Positions 6,441 to 14,630 of a stretch of DNA of 18,868 nt are shown here, piece after piece (the first letter of the stretch is position 1; every line of letters starts with the position of its first letter). Where the stretch lies: assembly GCA_965603365.1 (NCBI GenBank), contig CBFDCR010000093.1, positions 1-18,868 on the forward strand, given 5' to 3'. Made by a program: the position numbers and the translations under genes. The stretch is from JAHELQ01 sp965603365. Its GTDB lineage: Bacteria; Acidobacteriota; Aminicenantia; UBA2199. A model generated the notes under the pieces. It saw nothing but the letters and a program-made list of their open reading frames with translations, was not told the origin of the DNA and searched no databases.

Positions 6441-6701
6441 ATGACCGTGTTGCTTAAAGAAGCCTTTGATAAGGCATTGAAGTTGCCAGAAACGCTTCAG
6501 GACGAAATCGCCAGGGAGTTATTGGCGGATATCGAGGCCGAGAGTCGCTGGGATCAAACGTTTAAAGAGACGGAAGATCAACTGGCAAAATTGGCTGATA
6601 AAGCGCTGGCTGATTTTGAGGCCGGAAGAGTAAAGAAAATGGGCTTTGACGAACAACACGATACTGTGGTTTTGGATCGGCTCCCACGAGAGCTACAATA
6701 A
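6441..6701 (+). CDS. Antitoxin of a RelE/ParE-type system, toxin deleted
   Basis: An 86-residue frame starting MTVLLKEAFDKALKLPETLQDEIARELLADIEAE, then RWDQTFKETEDQLAKLADKALADFEAGRVKKMGFDE. This layout matches the helical antitoxins usually encoded just before a RelE/ParE-like toxin that ends ...WFWIGSHxxY. Such antitoxins end shortly after a (R/K)xxxGxxxL-like tail. Here the native end is missing and about the last 14 codons (from about 6657) read through toxin-derived DNA in the wrong frame. The true toxin tail is at 6655-6720. The promoter (6382-6410) and GAGGAG ribosome site are good, so it is probably expressed. DNA binding cannot be seen directly. Confidence 0.7.
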   Translation: MTVLLKEAFDKALKLPETLQDEIARELLADIEAESRWDQTFKETEDQLAKLADKALADFEAGRVKKMGFDEQHDTVVLDRLPRELQ

Positions 6702-6720
6702 AATCATTTCTCAACTATAA
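6655..6720 (+). pseudogene. C-terminal remnant of the cognate RelE/ParE-like toxin
   Basis: In the frame shifted +1 from the antitoxin, codons 6655-6720 read NTILWFWIGSHESYNKIISQ L then stop. RelE/ParE/HigB-type toxins commonly end with a motif like YWFWIGSHADYDKLL, so this looks like the authentic last strand and helix of the toxin. Everything between the antitoxin tail and this point, about 60-70 codons, has been deleted, fusing the two genes out of frame. The remnant has no start codon. The identification rests on one short but distinctive motif and on the position expected of the toxin. Confidence 0.65.
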
Positions 6721-6747
6721 TTCCCATCCCCGACAGCCCATTCTCAC

Positions 6748-6820
6748 GGACGCAGATCTGCGTCCCCTACACCCATTCCGTCTTGACGTTCTTCGCGGCT
6801 GTCTTTTACAGTCCTATTTG
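6748..6820 (+). repeat. Dispersed intergenic repeat, copy R2, with an 18-bp palindrome
   Basis: Same block order as R1. It begins with the perfect palindrome GGACGCAGATCTGCGTCC (6748-6765); in R1 the left half is kept and the right half is degraded. It lies between the two small antitoxin genes. Confidence 0.65.
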
Positions 6821-6848
6821 GGAATTTCCTTTTCCAGGATTTGAAATT

Positions 6849-7064
6849 TTAATACATGTATTCCTTAAAGTCTTCGAGGGGTTCGTCGAAGTCGGGGGCC
6901 ATCTCGAACATGCCTTTGCGACTGCCAAACCTGGGGGTTTTCGATTTTTTGTTTTTGTTGTTTTTCTGGTTTTTCTTTAAGAGAAAGTCGATAAAATCAA
7001 TTACCTCTCTTTTTAAGCTCTCCGGCAAGGCATTAAATTTAGAATAAATTGATATGCTGCCCAT
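6849..7064 (-). CDS. DUF2281-type antitoxin, no toxin partner
   Basis: A 71-residue protein from the ATG at 7064. The N-terminus ISIYSKFNALPESLKREVIDFIDFLLKK is the DUF2281 signature found in VapB-like antitoxins. A lysine/asparagine-rich linker follows, and the C-terminus FGSRKGMFEMAPDFDEPLEDFKEYM is the segment expected to hold a PIN toxin. No PIN gene follows: downstream are only a repeat copy and the preceding locus. A longer frame from a TTG at 7100 exists, but its first 12 codons overlap a TTGAAA-17-TAAATA promoter whose -10 ends 7 nt before the ATG, which favours the ATG start and a leaderless mRNA. Confidence 0.75.
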   Translation of the reverse strand: MGSISIYSKFNALPESLKREVIDFIDFLLKKNQKNNKNKKSKTPRFGSRKGMFEMAPDFDEPLEDFKEYMY

Positions 7065-7071
7065 GATTGTA

Positions 7072-7100
7072 TATTTAACACAGAATCCATCTCTTTTCAA
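7072..7100 (-). promoter_or_regulatory. Promoter of the DUF2281 antitoxin, leaderless type
   Basis: On the minus strand TTGAAA (7095-7100), 17 nt, TAAATA (7072-7077), then TACAATC and the ATG at 7064. No SD is present. Confidence 0.5.
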
Positions 7101-7140
7101 CTCAATTTTTGGGGAAAAATAAGCGCCCCCTCCCGGTTTC

Positions 7141-7211
7141 TTCCTTAGCGGCCCTTCGCGCCCTTCGCGGCGGTTTTTTTGATGATCCTATTTTTGACTG
7201 TCCCTTTTTAT
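7141..7211 (+). repeat. Dispersed intergenic repeat, copy R3
   Basis: About 50 bp from CCTTCGCGGC (7162) to CCCTTTTTAT match R1 with about three differences. It lies upstream of the DUF2281 antitoxin's start, so R1, R2 and R3 bracket the two damaged TA loci. Confidence 0.75.
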
Positions 7212-7292
7212 GATCCTTTATTCCCGACATCAGTTCCTCCCGGGGTAGGCCTTATCAATTTTTTTCATCTCACGGTATCGGTTGTGCGTATC

Positions 7293-7317
7293 ACGCAAAG
7301 GGATGCGCATCCTGCGT
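7293..7317. repeat. Intergenic palindrome
   Basis: GGATGCGCATCC (7301-7312) is a perfect 12-bp palindrome flanked by ACGCA (7293-7297) and TGCGT (7313-7317), which also pair with a 3-nt bulge. It has no T-run. It could be a protein-binding site or a REP-like element. Confidence 0.5.
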
Positions 7318-7418
7318 TAACGGTGCTGCCAGCCCCGTCCGGGCCACAGCCGGCTACTGGCTGACGCCGATGCCAAACTCCTTCCAGCGGGCCTGGGGGA
7401 TCTTTTTGGGGGAGGGGT

Positions 7419-7447
7419 TTGCATTTTGGCTGGGATATTCTTATAAT
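7419..7447 (+). promoter_or_regulatory. Possible recQ promoter
   Basis: A perfect TATAAT (7442-7447) with a poor -35 (TTGCAT, 7419-7424) at 17 nt. Transcription from here would leave about 15 nt of leader before the ATG at 7469, which has no obvious SD. Confidence 0.35.
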
Positions 7448-7468
7448 GGTAAATCTTAATAAAAATGG

Positions 7469-9283
7469 ATGATTGTGATGATTGAAGCGGCCAGGAAGAT
7501 TTTGACGGAGGTGTTTGGTTTCGGGGCCTTCCGGCCCCTGCAACCGGAGATTATCGAGAATATCCTGGGGGGAAAGGATACCTTAGCCATCTTGCCCACC
7601 GGCGGCGGCAAATCCCTCTGCTACCAGATTCCCGGGCTCATATTCGAGGGCTTGACCATCGTGGTGTCGCCGCTGTTGTCGCTGATGAAGGACCAGGTGG
7701 AGCAGTTGACAGAGGTGGGGGCAGCAGTCACCGTGTTGAACAGCACCCTGTCGCCAGCCGCCTACCACACCAATGTCGGGCTGGTCCAATCCGGGCGGAT
7801 CAAATTGCTCTACCTGGCCCCCGAAACACTATTAAAAGAGCGAACCCTGTCGCTGCTTTCCAGCGTGCCGGTGGCCTGCCTGGCCATTGACGAGGCCCAC
7901 TGCATTTCCGAATGGGGCCACGATTTCCGGCCCGAATACCGCCAACTGGCGGAAATCCGCAAACGCTTCCCCAAAGCCGTGTGCGCCGCCTTTACCGCCA
8001 CCGCCACCCCCCGGGTGCGGCAGGATATTCAAGACAGCCTGGGCTTTGCCGCCGGCAGCCAATTTATCGGCAGTTTTGACCGGGAAAACCTGGTCATCCG
8101 GGTGGAAGCCAAGAGCGAGCCTACCGGCCAGGTCATCGATTTCTTAAAGGCCCACGCCTCCGAGTCGGGGATTATCTACTGCTTCTCCAGGAAGCAGGTG
8201 GACCAACTGGCGGAGACGCTTTCGGACCGGGGATTTTCGGTAAAACCTTACCACGCCGGTCTGGCCGAAGAGGAGCGGAAAGCACACCAGGAGTTATTTA
8301 TCCGGGACGACATCCCGATCATGGTGGCCACCATCGCCTTTGGCATGGGCATAGACAAGCCCAATGTCCGCTTCGTGATCCACTTTGACCTGCCCAAAAA
8401 TATCGAGACCTACTACCAGGAGATCGGCCGGGCCGGACGGGACGGCCTGCCCGCCCACTGCCTGCTGCTGTTCAGCTATGCCGACATCCAGAAGATCAAG
8501 TACTTTATCGGCCAGATGGAAGAGGAGCGGCAGCGGGTGGCCCACGTCCACCTCAGCGCCCTGCTGCGCTTTGCCGAAACCGATGTCTGCCGCCGCCGCC
8601 CCCTGCTGTCGTACTTCGGCGAAACGTATGAGGCGGAGAACTGCGGCGCCTGCGACAACTGTCTGTCCGATCCAAAGGAGCGGCAGGATATTACCGGGCT
8701 GGCCCAGATTTTTCTCTCCTGCGTGAAACGCACCGGCCAGATATTCGGCACCAACCACATCATCGACGTGCTGCGGGGTTCAAAGTCCCAAAAAATACTG
8801 AGAGCCGGGCATGACCGGCTGGAGGTGTACGGCGGCGGGCAAGAGTACTCCCGCAAACAGTGGTTTCACCTCTCCCGGCAGTTGATCCAGCAGGGGTTAA
8901 TTGCCCAGGAGATGCAGTACGGCAGTCTGAAGATTACGCCTGAGGCCTATGACCTGTTCCGGCGCAAGGATACGGTATGGGGCATCATTCCCCAGGAGGA
9001 AGCCCCACCCCTAAAAGAGAGGGCCCCGAAAGTCGACAAAGGGCTGCCGGAGTACGACGGCGAGCTGTTCCAGGTACTGAGGCAAAAACGCAAGGCACTG
9101 GCCGATGCCGCCGGTATCCCTCCCTATGTGGTGTTCCCGGACAAAACCCTGATCGAGATGGCCGCGTATTTGCCCCGATCGCTCGAAGAGCTGCTGAACA
9201 TACACGGGGTGGGCCGGAAAAAACTGGAGAAGTACGGCGCCATCTTCCTGGATTTGATTGAGAAATACGGCGGTTTATCTTAG
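7469..9283 (+). CDS. recQ: ATP-dependent DNA helicase RecQ
   Basis: A 604-residue 3'-5' DNA helicase of recombination and fork repair, with the full bacterial RecQ architecture. Helicase core: Walker A PTGGGKS (43-49), DEAH box (141-144), TATAT (176-180) and motif VI QEIGRAGRDG (317-326). The zinc site of the RecQ-C-terminal region is formed by Cys374, Cys392, Cys395 and Cys398 (CGACDNC), followed by the winged helix (about 410-510). The HRDC domain occupies about 525-600 (VFPDKTLIEMA and a HGVGRKKLEKYG end). E. coli RecQ is 609 residues, so it is full length. Two start codons (7469 and 7478) are possible. The gene ends 6 nt from the stop of the convergent VWFA-domain gene. Confidence 0.97.
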   Translation: MIVMIEAARKILTEVFGFGAFRPLQPEIIENILGGKDTLAILPTGGGKSLCYQIPGLIFEGLTIVVSPLLSLMKDQVEQLTEVGAAVTVLNSTLSPAAYHTNVGLVQSGRIKLLYLAPETLLKERTLSLLSSVPVACLAIDEAHCISEWGHDFRPEYRQLAEIRKRFPKAVCAAFTATATPRVRQDIQDSLGFAAGSQFIGSFDRENLVIRVEAKSEPTGQVIDFLKAHASESGIIYCFSRKQVDQLAETLSDRGFSVKPYHAGLAEEERKAHQELFIRDDIPIMVATIAFGMGIDKPNVRFVIHFDLPKNIETYYQEIGRAGRDGLPAHCLLLFSYADIQKIKYFIGQMEEERQRVAHVHLSALLRFAETDVCRRRPLLSYFGETYEAENCGACDNCLSDPKERQDITGLAQIFLSCVKRTGQIFGTNHIIDVLRGSKSQKILRAGHDRLEVYGGGQEYSRKQWFHLSRQLIQQGLIAQEMQYGSLKITPEAYDLFRRKDTVWGIIPQEEAPPLKERAPKVDKGLPEYDGELFQVLRQKRKALADAAGIPPYVVFPDKTLIEMAAYLPRSLEELLNIHGVGRKKLEKYGAIFLDLIEKYGGLS

Positions 9284-9289
9284 CCGGAT

Positions 9290-11656
9290 TTACTGATGCT
9301 GGACATCCACATTGACCCGGAAAAATAGATAGTCTTTGAAAGAGAACACGGTTCTGGCAGACTCCAGTATAAGCCGCGGTTGACCGGCCTCGGCCGGTTT
9401 GGCCAGATAGACCCGGCTCATCTCGGTACAACTGGGGAAGCGGATGCCTTTCCTCTTTGCCTCATACCAATGGATATCGGTCAACTCCAGGTCCGCGTTT
9501 TTCTCTTTGGCCTTTTTTAACAATTCATCGAGGCCTTCGATAGAGCGGGGATTTAACTCTATTTTGACCACCGAACCGTCGCTGGCATCCACCCAGACCA
9601 GGCCGTGAGTGATCGTTCTGTCGTAGCTTGCTTTAGGCTCTATCTCAATTTTGACGGTCAGGCAATCGTTAATCTTTTCCTCCGCTACAATACCATAGCG
9701 GTATTTGGGTCGGTTCTCCTTGCCCAGCAGGGCCACCGGCATCAGGTAGGAGTAATTGGAAAAAAAGTTGGTGAATGTCCACTCCGGCCTCAAGGGATTG
9801 CCCTGCCGGTCGGTGGTGTTGGCGATACGCCGCTCCGTCATCTTGCCCTTCTTATCCCGGACAATCTGGTAGTCGTACATATAGACATTCTCGTAACTTT
9901 TTTTCTTGCCGAGAAAGGCGCTGTCTCTCACCTCTTCGACACAGGTAAAGAAAAAGGTGGCCCTCTTTAACCGCTCACAATAACGGGCCGCGCGGGCCAG
10001 GATCTGCGGCAGCCCCTCTCCCCTTTCCACCGCAACCGGCTCCGCTGCAGTCGGCTTTGATACCTCCCGGGGAACGGTGACCTTGCGGCTGGCTATGGTC
10101 GATTTCCCGCTCTGCCGGTCAACCGCCTCCACGATCACGGTATATGGGCCGCCGGTGGGAAAATTCATCTTCATGGCTACGCTGAGGGACTCCTGATCCG
10201 GCTCAAAGGTCTGTGTGTAGTTATTCAGTTTTCCCGTTTCGGCAACGGCCGTGACCTTCACCTCGATATCCCCAAACAGCCGGCTGCCGTCATACAACTG
10301 CCGGTACCGGTTGAGGGCAAACGTCACCTCAGGGGGGGAAACGGAGAGTCCGTCGATGCGGATGCCGTCGTCCCCGGCCAAAAGCAGCCGCCGGTTATAA
10401 CGCAGTTTTACCTCCCTGTCCCGGCACTCGATTGTCAGTTTCCGGCTCTCCTCTTTGTCTTTGGCCGGGGCATAGGTCAGCCGGTAGTAGATGTCCTCCC
10501 TGTCCACCGCCTGGACCAGCAGGTCATCGAATTTTCTACCCGTCCTGACATCGCCGCCGCTGGCCCGGCTGATGCTGTCAAAAGCCCCCTGCCAATCGGA
10601 GTGTACGTATTCCATCTTCAGATAGGTGGTCTCGTACTGCTGCGGTGCGTCCGACTCCGACAGCATGAGGTGAAAGGTGGCGTTGGCCCGGATAAAGGCC
10701 TGCTCCACCTCCTTGAGACCGGCAACGGCCGTGGGGGGTCGTCTCATCTGGCGGGTAAAGGCCCCCACCACCTCCTTAACTCTATTTAAATCCTTAAGGG
10801 AACTCTCCTTGTCTACCATCAGGCTTTCGGGATCGAACAGGGGAAAGGCATCGGGCTGGTAAAAGACCAACCCCCACTTTTCCAGTTCCACGGTCGTCAA
10901 AGAACCGGCCAGCTTGACCAGGTGGTCCACATTGGAGGTGAGCCGCCTGGATTTATACTCTTCCCAAATCAGTCGGTAACGCATGTCAAAATCATTGATT
11001 AACCTCGCCTGCTCCAGCCCCCTTCGCTCGTTCTGCTTAAATGCCAGGGCAAAGACCTTGAACAGTTCCCCCGCTTCCCGGATGGCCCGCTCCCGCTCCA
11101 CGGTCGTCCACTTCAGTACTTCCGCCAGTTTCTCTTTTAATACCGGCATGACCCGGGCAATGTGCTCCTTTCGGATAATCTTGAACACCCGGTCACCAAT
11201 CACCAGCAGCACGTAATCCCCCGGCCGGTACACCTGCCCGAAGAAATAATCCAGTGCCTCCTGATAGGGAAATTTGGGGCCCGACACCCAGAAGTAGAGG
11301 AGAAACAGCCGTCTTTTGCCCGGCTTTTTCGCTCCCCCTGTGGTCTCGACCGCTTTTTCGGCGGCGCCGATCTTGCGCCGGACTTCCACGAAACTGGTAA
11401 TCTCCTGCTGCCGGTCGTCTTCAAACAGGCTAAAATCCGTCTGCTGCAGGCCCCCCACCGGCTCACCTTTTTTCAAGGCCCGGACAATGACCTCCGCATT
11501 CACCACTTCGGCATATTCCTTGACCGTCGCCGCCTCCTCAGCCTTCTGCTGCTGACCAACCAGCGGGCCCATCAAAACAATCAATACAAACAATCCCCCC
11601 ATCCAGCGGAGAACCGTTTTAATTCTTTTCATTTGCACCATTTCATTTCTCTTCAC
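9290..11656 (-). CDS. Secreted VWFA-related domain protein
   Basis: A 788-residue exported protein. The signal peptide runs from about the ninth residue (KTVLRWMGGLFVLIVLMGPLVG). The next part, VNAEVIVRALKKGEPVGGLQQTDFSLFEDDRQQEITSF, is the opening of the VWFA-related domain best known from Acidobacteria; the family fold binds a metal or partner proteins. The later region, about 555-780 (CVEEVRDSAFLGKKKSYENVYMYDYQI to the end), is a separate beta-rich module with a WVDASDGSVVKIEL strand, perhaps of outer-membrane lipoprotein-carrier fold; that is a guess from pattern. Start candidates are GTG 11656, ATG 11641 and ATG 11632; the last gives the neatest signal peptide. No role can be named beyond surface or periplasmic interaction. 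Confidence 0.8.
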   Translation of the reverse strand: MKRNEMVQMKRIKTVLRWMGGLFVLIVLMGPLVGQQQKAEEAATVKEYAEVVNAEVIVRALKKGEPVGGLQQTDFSLFEDDRQQEITSFVEVRRKIGAAEKAVETTGGAKKPGKRRLFLLYFWVSGPKFPYQEALDYFFGQVYRPGDYVLLVIGDRVFKIIRKEHIARVMPVLKEKLAEVLKWTTVERERAIREAGELFKVFALAFKQNERRGLEQARLINDFDMRYRLIWEEYKSRRLTSNVDHLVKLAGSLTTVELEKWGLVFYQPDAFPLFDPESLMVDKESSLKDLNRVKEVVGAFTRQMRRPPTAVAGLKEVEQAFIRANATFHLMLSESDAPQQYETTYLKMEYVHSDWQGAFDSISRASGGDVRTGRKFDDLLVQAVDREDIYYRLTYAPAKDKEESRKLTIECRDREVKLRYNRRLLLAGDDGIRIDGLSVSPPEVTFALNRYRQLYDGSRLFGDIEVKVTAVAETGKLNNYTQTFEPDQESLSVAMKMNFPTGGPYTVIVEAVDRQSGKSTIASRKVTVPREVSKPTAAEPVAVERGEGLPQILARAARYCERLKRATFFFTCVEEVRDSAFLGKKKSYENVYMYDYQIVRDKKGKMTERRIANTTDRQGNPLRPEWTFTNFFSNYSYLMPVALLGKENRPKYRYGIVAEEKINDCLTVKIEIEPKASYDRTITHGLVWVDASDGSVVKIELNPRSIEGLDELLKKAKEKNADLELTDIHWYEAKRKGIRFPSCTEMSRVYLAKPAEAGQPRLILESARTVFSFKDYLFFRVNVDVQHQ

Positions 11657-11762
11657 AAAATATTTTTTCCTACAACTACAATATATATACTACGTCCCCC
11701 CCCCTCCTTTTCGGAACCAAAAATTTCCTCCTTCAAATTATAGGGTTTGGGGATATTGTTTT

Positions 11763-13262
11763 TTAATAGTGGGTGGTGGTGAATTTTTGGTGGTGGTGTT
11801 GGCAGATGATCTGGGTGACGTTGCGGCCGGAGAGGAGGGCTGGGGGCAGGCCGCCGCCGGGTTCTACCCATTGGCCGATCATGTAGAAATTGCGAAGTCC
11901 CGGCAGGGTCTTCTTCATCTGCCGCAGGCCCATCTTAGGGGTCAGCAGCCAACCTTCGAAACTGCCCTTCCAGTTGTTGGTGTAGCGAATCACCGTGGCC
12001 GGGGTAGCCACATCGATCATCTCCACATTCTGCTTGACATCCCCGAATTTCTTTTCCAGGGCATCGATCACCGCCTGGGCAATCCGCTGTTTTTCCTTCT
12101 TATATTGCTTCAACTCCTGTTCCCGCAGCGACTGCCAGTATAGATAGTTCTCCGTACCGAACAGGCAGGTGATCGCGGTCTTGCCCGGGGGGGCCAGGCT
12201 GGGGTCGAAGTTGAACACCCGGATGCCCAGATAATCCTCGCTGGCGCTCTCATCGATGACCAGCGGTTCCTCCAGGGGAAAATAGAGCAGTTGCGGGGCC
12301 CCGGGAAAGGTGCGGCCAATCCCCAGCGACACCTGCACATAGGAGGGGAAGGTCTCATAATGGTCGTAATAATCCTTGATCCGCTCGTCGATGTACCGGC
12401 CCTCCAGCATCTCAAAAATAGTAAAGTGGCCGTCGGCAGCGGAGATGACGATGTCCGCCCGGTGCATGTCGCCGTTCTCCAACCGGATACCGTGGGCAGC
12501 ACCGTCTGTCGTTAAAACCTTCGTCACCTTCGAGTTGTAATGGATCTTCCCCCCCAATTCCCGGTATTTTTTCTCGATCAAGCGGGCAAATTCCAGGGAG
12601 CCGCCGATGGGATAACCGGCACTTCTCTCGTGCATCCATGCCATGGTAAAAATGAGAAACGACATGGACATTTCCGGCATAAACATCATCTCAAAGGTCT
12701 TTTTCAACAAAGGATTCCGGCAGCGGTCGGCATAGTCCTGGGCCGAGATACGGGTCCAGCGGCGCATCGCCCCCATGAAGGGCAGAAACTTCACCATCAA
12801 CTTGAGGCCGTCCAGCGGCCCGTAGGTTTCCGGCGCCTTGTCGACGGGCAGGCGAAACTTAATAAATTTCCTCACCGCCTTTGTAAAGGCACGGATCAAC
12901 TTCTTATCTTCCGGGGCTTTGGCCAGCATCTCCTGCTCCAGGCGGTCCAAATCGGTAAACACCCGCATACAATTACCCTGTGCATCTTCCACCCGGATGT
13001 ACTCTTCATGGTCGACAAACGTCATCTTCTTCATATCGATCAATTCGTTCCACAACCGGTAGAAAGGGTCGCTGGGGCTGGAGCCCACCAGCCAGTGGAT
13101 ACAGCCCTCGACGGTATACCCCTGGCGCGGCCAGGCGCAGCACAGCCCACCCGGCACGCTGTGCAGCTCAAAAATCTCGGTATCGTAGCCGTTCATCTGC
13201 AAGTAGCAGCCGGCAGACAGCCCGGCAATGCCGGCCCCGATAATGTTCACTTTTTTTTCCAT
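11763..13262 (-). CDS. FAD-dependent phytoene desaturase-like oxidoreductase
   Basis: A 499-residue protein of the CrtI/phytoene-desaturase-like amine-oxidase superfamily. The dinucleotide-binding motif NIIGAGIAGLSAG is at 6-18 with a glutamate at about 32 for the ribose, followed by the PGGLCC loop. The C-terminal FAD contact region reads FYMIGQWVEPGGGLPPALLSGRNV, typical of the family. It probably oxidises or saturates a polyisoprenoid or lipid substrate; the family also includes retinol saturase-like enzymes, so carotenoid synthesis is not implied. AAGGAG lies about 8 nt before the ATG. It is 57 nt downstream of a methyltransferase in the same direction, probably one operon. The extreme C-terminus is histidine-rich (CQHHHQKFTTTHY). 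Confidence 0.88.
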   Translation of the reverse strand: MEKKVNIIGAGIAGLSAGCYLQMNGYDTEIFELHSVPGGLCCAWPRQGYTVEGCIHWLVGSSPSDPFYRLWNELIDMKKMTFVDHEEYIRVEDAQGNCMRVFTDLDRLEQEMLAKAPEDKKLIRAFTKAVRKFIKFRLPVDKAPETYGPLDGLKLMVKFLPFMGAMRRWTRISAQDYADRCRNPLLKKTFEMMFMPEMSMSFLIFTMAWMHERSAGYPIGGSLEFARLIEKKYRELGGKIHYNSKVTKVLTTDGAAHGIRLENGDMHRADIVISAADGHFTIFEMLEGRYIDERIKDYYDHYETFPSYVQVSLGIGRTFPGAPQLLYFPLEEPLVIDESASEDYLGIRVFNFDPSLAPPGKTAITCLFGTENYLYWQSLREQELKQYKKEKQRIAQAVIDALEKKFGDVKQNVEMIDVATPATVIRYTNNWKGSFEGWLLTPKMGLRQMKKTLPGLRNFYMIGQWVEPGGGLPPALLSGRNVTQIICQHHHQKFTTTHY

Positions 13263-13319
13263 ATGCCTTTCTCCTTAATGCCTGATTATATCACAGCAGA
13301 CAGGTTCAGCAAAAGTATT

Positions 13320-14084
13320 TTAGCCTGCCCGTCGGCAGACGACCACGAATTCACTGGAACCTGCATTGAGTTTACCTTCGTGGAAGTCGCCGTAGATGTT
13401 TTCCAGCGTTAAAGGGGAGCGGTGGATCAGGTGTTCCAGTTCAAAGCGGAAGTAGTAACGCATGGGAAAGCGCCACTCTTTGCTGATCTCCTTGCCCCCC
13501 TCCTGCCAGACAAAGGTCATGGACACGTAGCTGATCTGGTTGATCAGGTCGGCCTGCATGGAGGTGATGCGTTTCAGCTTCTTGCCCGGCTCATACTCCC
13601 CTTCGAAGTCCACGTTGTCGCGGATGCCCGACAGCAGCATCTCTAGATTGGGCACATAGAGATCGAAAATCAACCGACCGCCGGGATTGAGGTGGTCATA
13701 GATACGATTCAAGGCCTGCAGTTGGTCGTCCACCTCAATAATATGGGAAAACACCCGGAACGGGGCAACGATGAGATTAAACTTCTTTTCAAGATGCAAA
13801 CGGACGGCATCCTGAACCTGCAGCCGGTGGCGATGCTCAGGCGCTATTTTTTCCTTCAACTTCCGGATCATAGCGCTGCTGACATCGATGCCGTGGATGT
13901 CCGCCCCCCGATTGAGGGCTTCGCTAAAAATCCGGCCGGTGCCGGTGCCCAGTTCCAGCCCCGGCCCATCTGTTTCGACAATCTTCTTCACATAATACTT
14001 TCTGTCTACACCGGTGATAACCTTTTCATAAATCACATCGTAAAACCGGGCCACAAAGTCCGGGTAGTTATTTTCTTGAGTCAT
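13320..14084 (-). CDS. Class I SAM-dependent methyltransferase
   Basis: A 254-residue protein from the ATG at 14084, about 10 nt after AGGAGG; upstream GTG and TTG codons in frame are less likely. Motif I is ELGTGTG at 44-50, followed by an IHGIDVSSAMIRKLKEK stretch whose Asp would bind the ribose of S-adenosylmethionine, and then FNLIVAPFRVFSHI (motif IV region). No substrate-specific motif is recognised. The neighbour downstream on the same strand is the FAD oxidoreductase, so both may act on one small-molecule or lipid product; that link is only positional. Confidence 0.88.
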   Translation of the reverse strand: MTQENNYPDFVARFYDVIYEKVITGVDRKYYVKKIVETDGPGLELGTGTGRIFSEALNRGADIHGIDVSSAMIRKLKEKIAPEHRHRLQVQDAVRLHLEKKFNLIVAPFRVFSHIIEVDDQLQALNRIYDHLNPGGRLIFDLYVPNLEMLLSGIRDNVDFEGEYEPGKKLKRITSMQADLINQISYVSMTFVWQEGGKEISKEWRFPMRYYFRFELEHLIHRSPLTLENIYGDFHEGKLNAGSSEFVVVCRRAG

Positions 14085-14105
14085 CAACGTATCTCCTCCT
14101 ATCAC

Positions 14106-14209
14106 GGTAACAAAGACAAAAAACGTAGCTTATACGGATACCGGGCCGCCATGGTTCACTTCCCGGCGGTCAAAGCGACATCCGCTTTGTCCCCCGTTAT
14201 TTCGTTACC
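14106..14209. repeat. Hairpin-rich intergenic element
   Basis: Outer GGTAAC (14106-14111) and GTTACC (14204-14209) enclose GCCGCC/GGCGGT and a strong inner hairpin: GGTCAAAGCG (14168-14177), a 5-nt loop, CGCTTTGTCC (14183-14192). No T-run follows. It lies between the methyltransferase start and the PIN toxin stop. Confidence 0.45.
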
Positions 14210-14228
14210 AAACATCTCACTCCCCACT

Positions 14229-14630
14229 CTACTCTAAAAAACGATCCGGGTGAACGGCGGTCTCGGGGAAATTCTCTAATATTTTAGTATCCGTGGTCAA
14301 TAGAGGAACTCGAAGATCACGAGCCAGGGCAACAAATTCGCAATCATAAGCGGAACAACCGCTTTGCCTGACCAGACGAAGTATATGGGCCGAAGTGACA
14401 GAATATTCATTGCCTTCCATCAACAGCTCCACTTCCTGCATAATCTGGAGGGTATCTTCTAATGTTAGAATTTTTTTACGGATATACAGTGCCAGAACAT
14501 TCCGGAATTCACTTCGCCAGAGAAAGGGAGCCACCCAATAGGAATCTTTCCTAAAGGCATTTTCAGCCAGATCCGTATATTCGCCGGGCAAATAGAAATA
14601 GGCGATAATATTGGTATCTACTACAATCAT
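14229..14630 (-). CDS. PIN-domain ribonuclease toxin, FitB/VapC family
   Basis: A 133-residue PIN toxin. The acidic metal-binding residues of the fold are all visible: Asp5 (VVDTNII), Glu41 (WRSEFRN), Asp96 (SAYDCEFVALA) and Asp114 (LLTTDTKIL). In the VapC/FitB family they coordinate the metal that cleaves RNA, often tRNA or rRNA. It overlaps the upstream antitoxin by 4 nt (ATGA). It is the only complete, apparently active toxin in the window. Confidence 0.92.
   Translation of the reverse strand: MIVVDTNIIAYFYLPGEYTDLAENAFRKDSYWVAPFLWRSEFRNVLALYIRKKILTLEDTLQIMQEVELLMEGNEYSVTSAHILRLVRQSGCSAYDCEFVALARDLRVPLLTTDTKILENFPETAVHPDRFLE

Larger units (their letters stand above)
7101..7418. other. Spacer upstream of recQ
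   Basis: About 370 bp without a supported gene. It holds repeat R3 (7141-7211), a palindrome (7293-7317), a short inverted repeat CAGCC/GGCTG near 7350-7366, and the weak recQ promoter after it. An open minus-strand frame across 7265-7543 overlaps the start of recQ and resembles no protein. Confidence 0.6.

Noticed and set aside
7265..7543. Minus-strand frame upstream of and overlapping recQ
   Set aside because: It covers the palindrome and the recQ start, with no recognisable motif or SD.
12540..13412. Long plus-strand open frame opposite the FAD oxidoreductase
   Set aside because: It is antisense to a gene with clear motifs, has no ribosome site and no family-like sequence. The same holds for long shadow frames opposite phzF, RpiR and the 489-residue gene.
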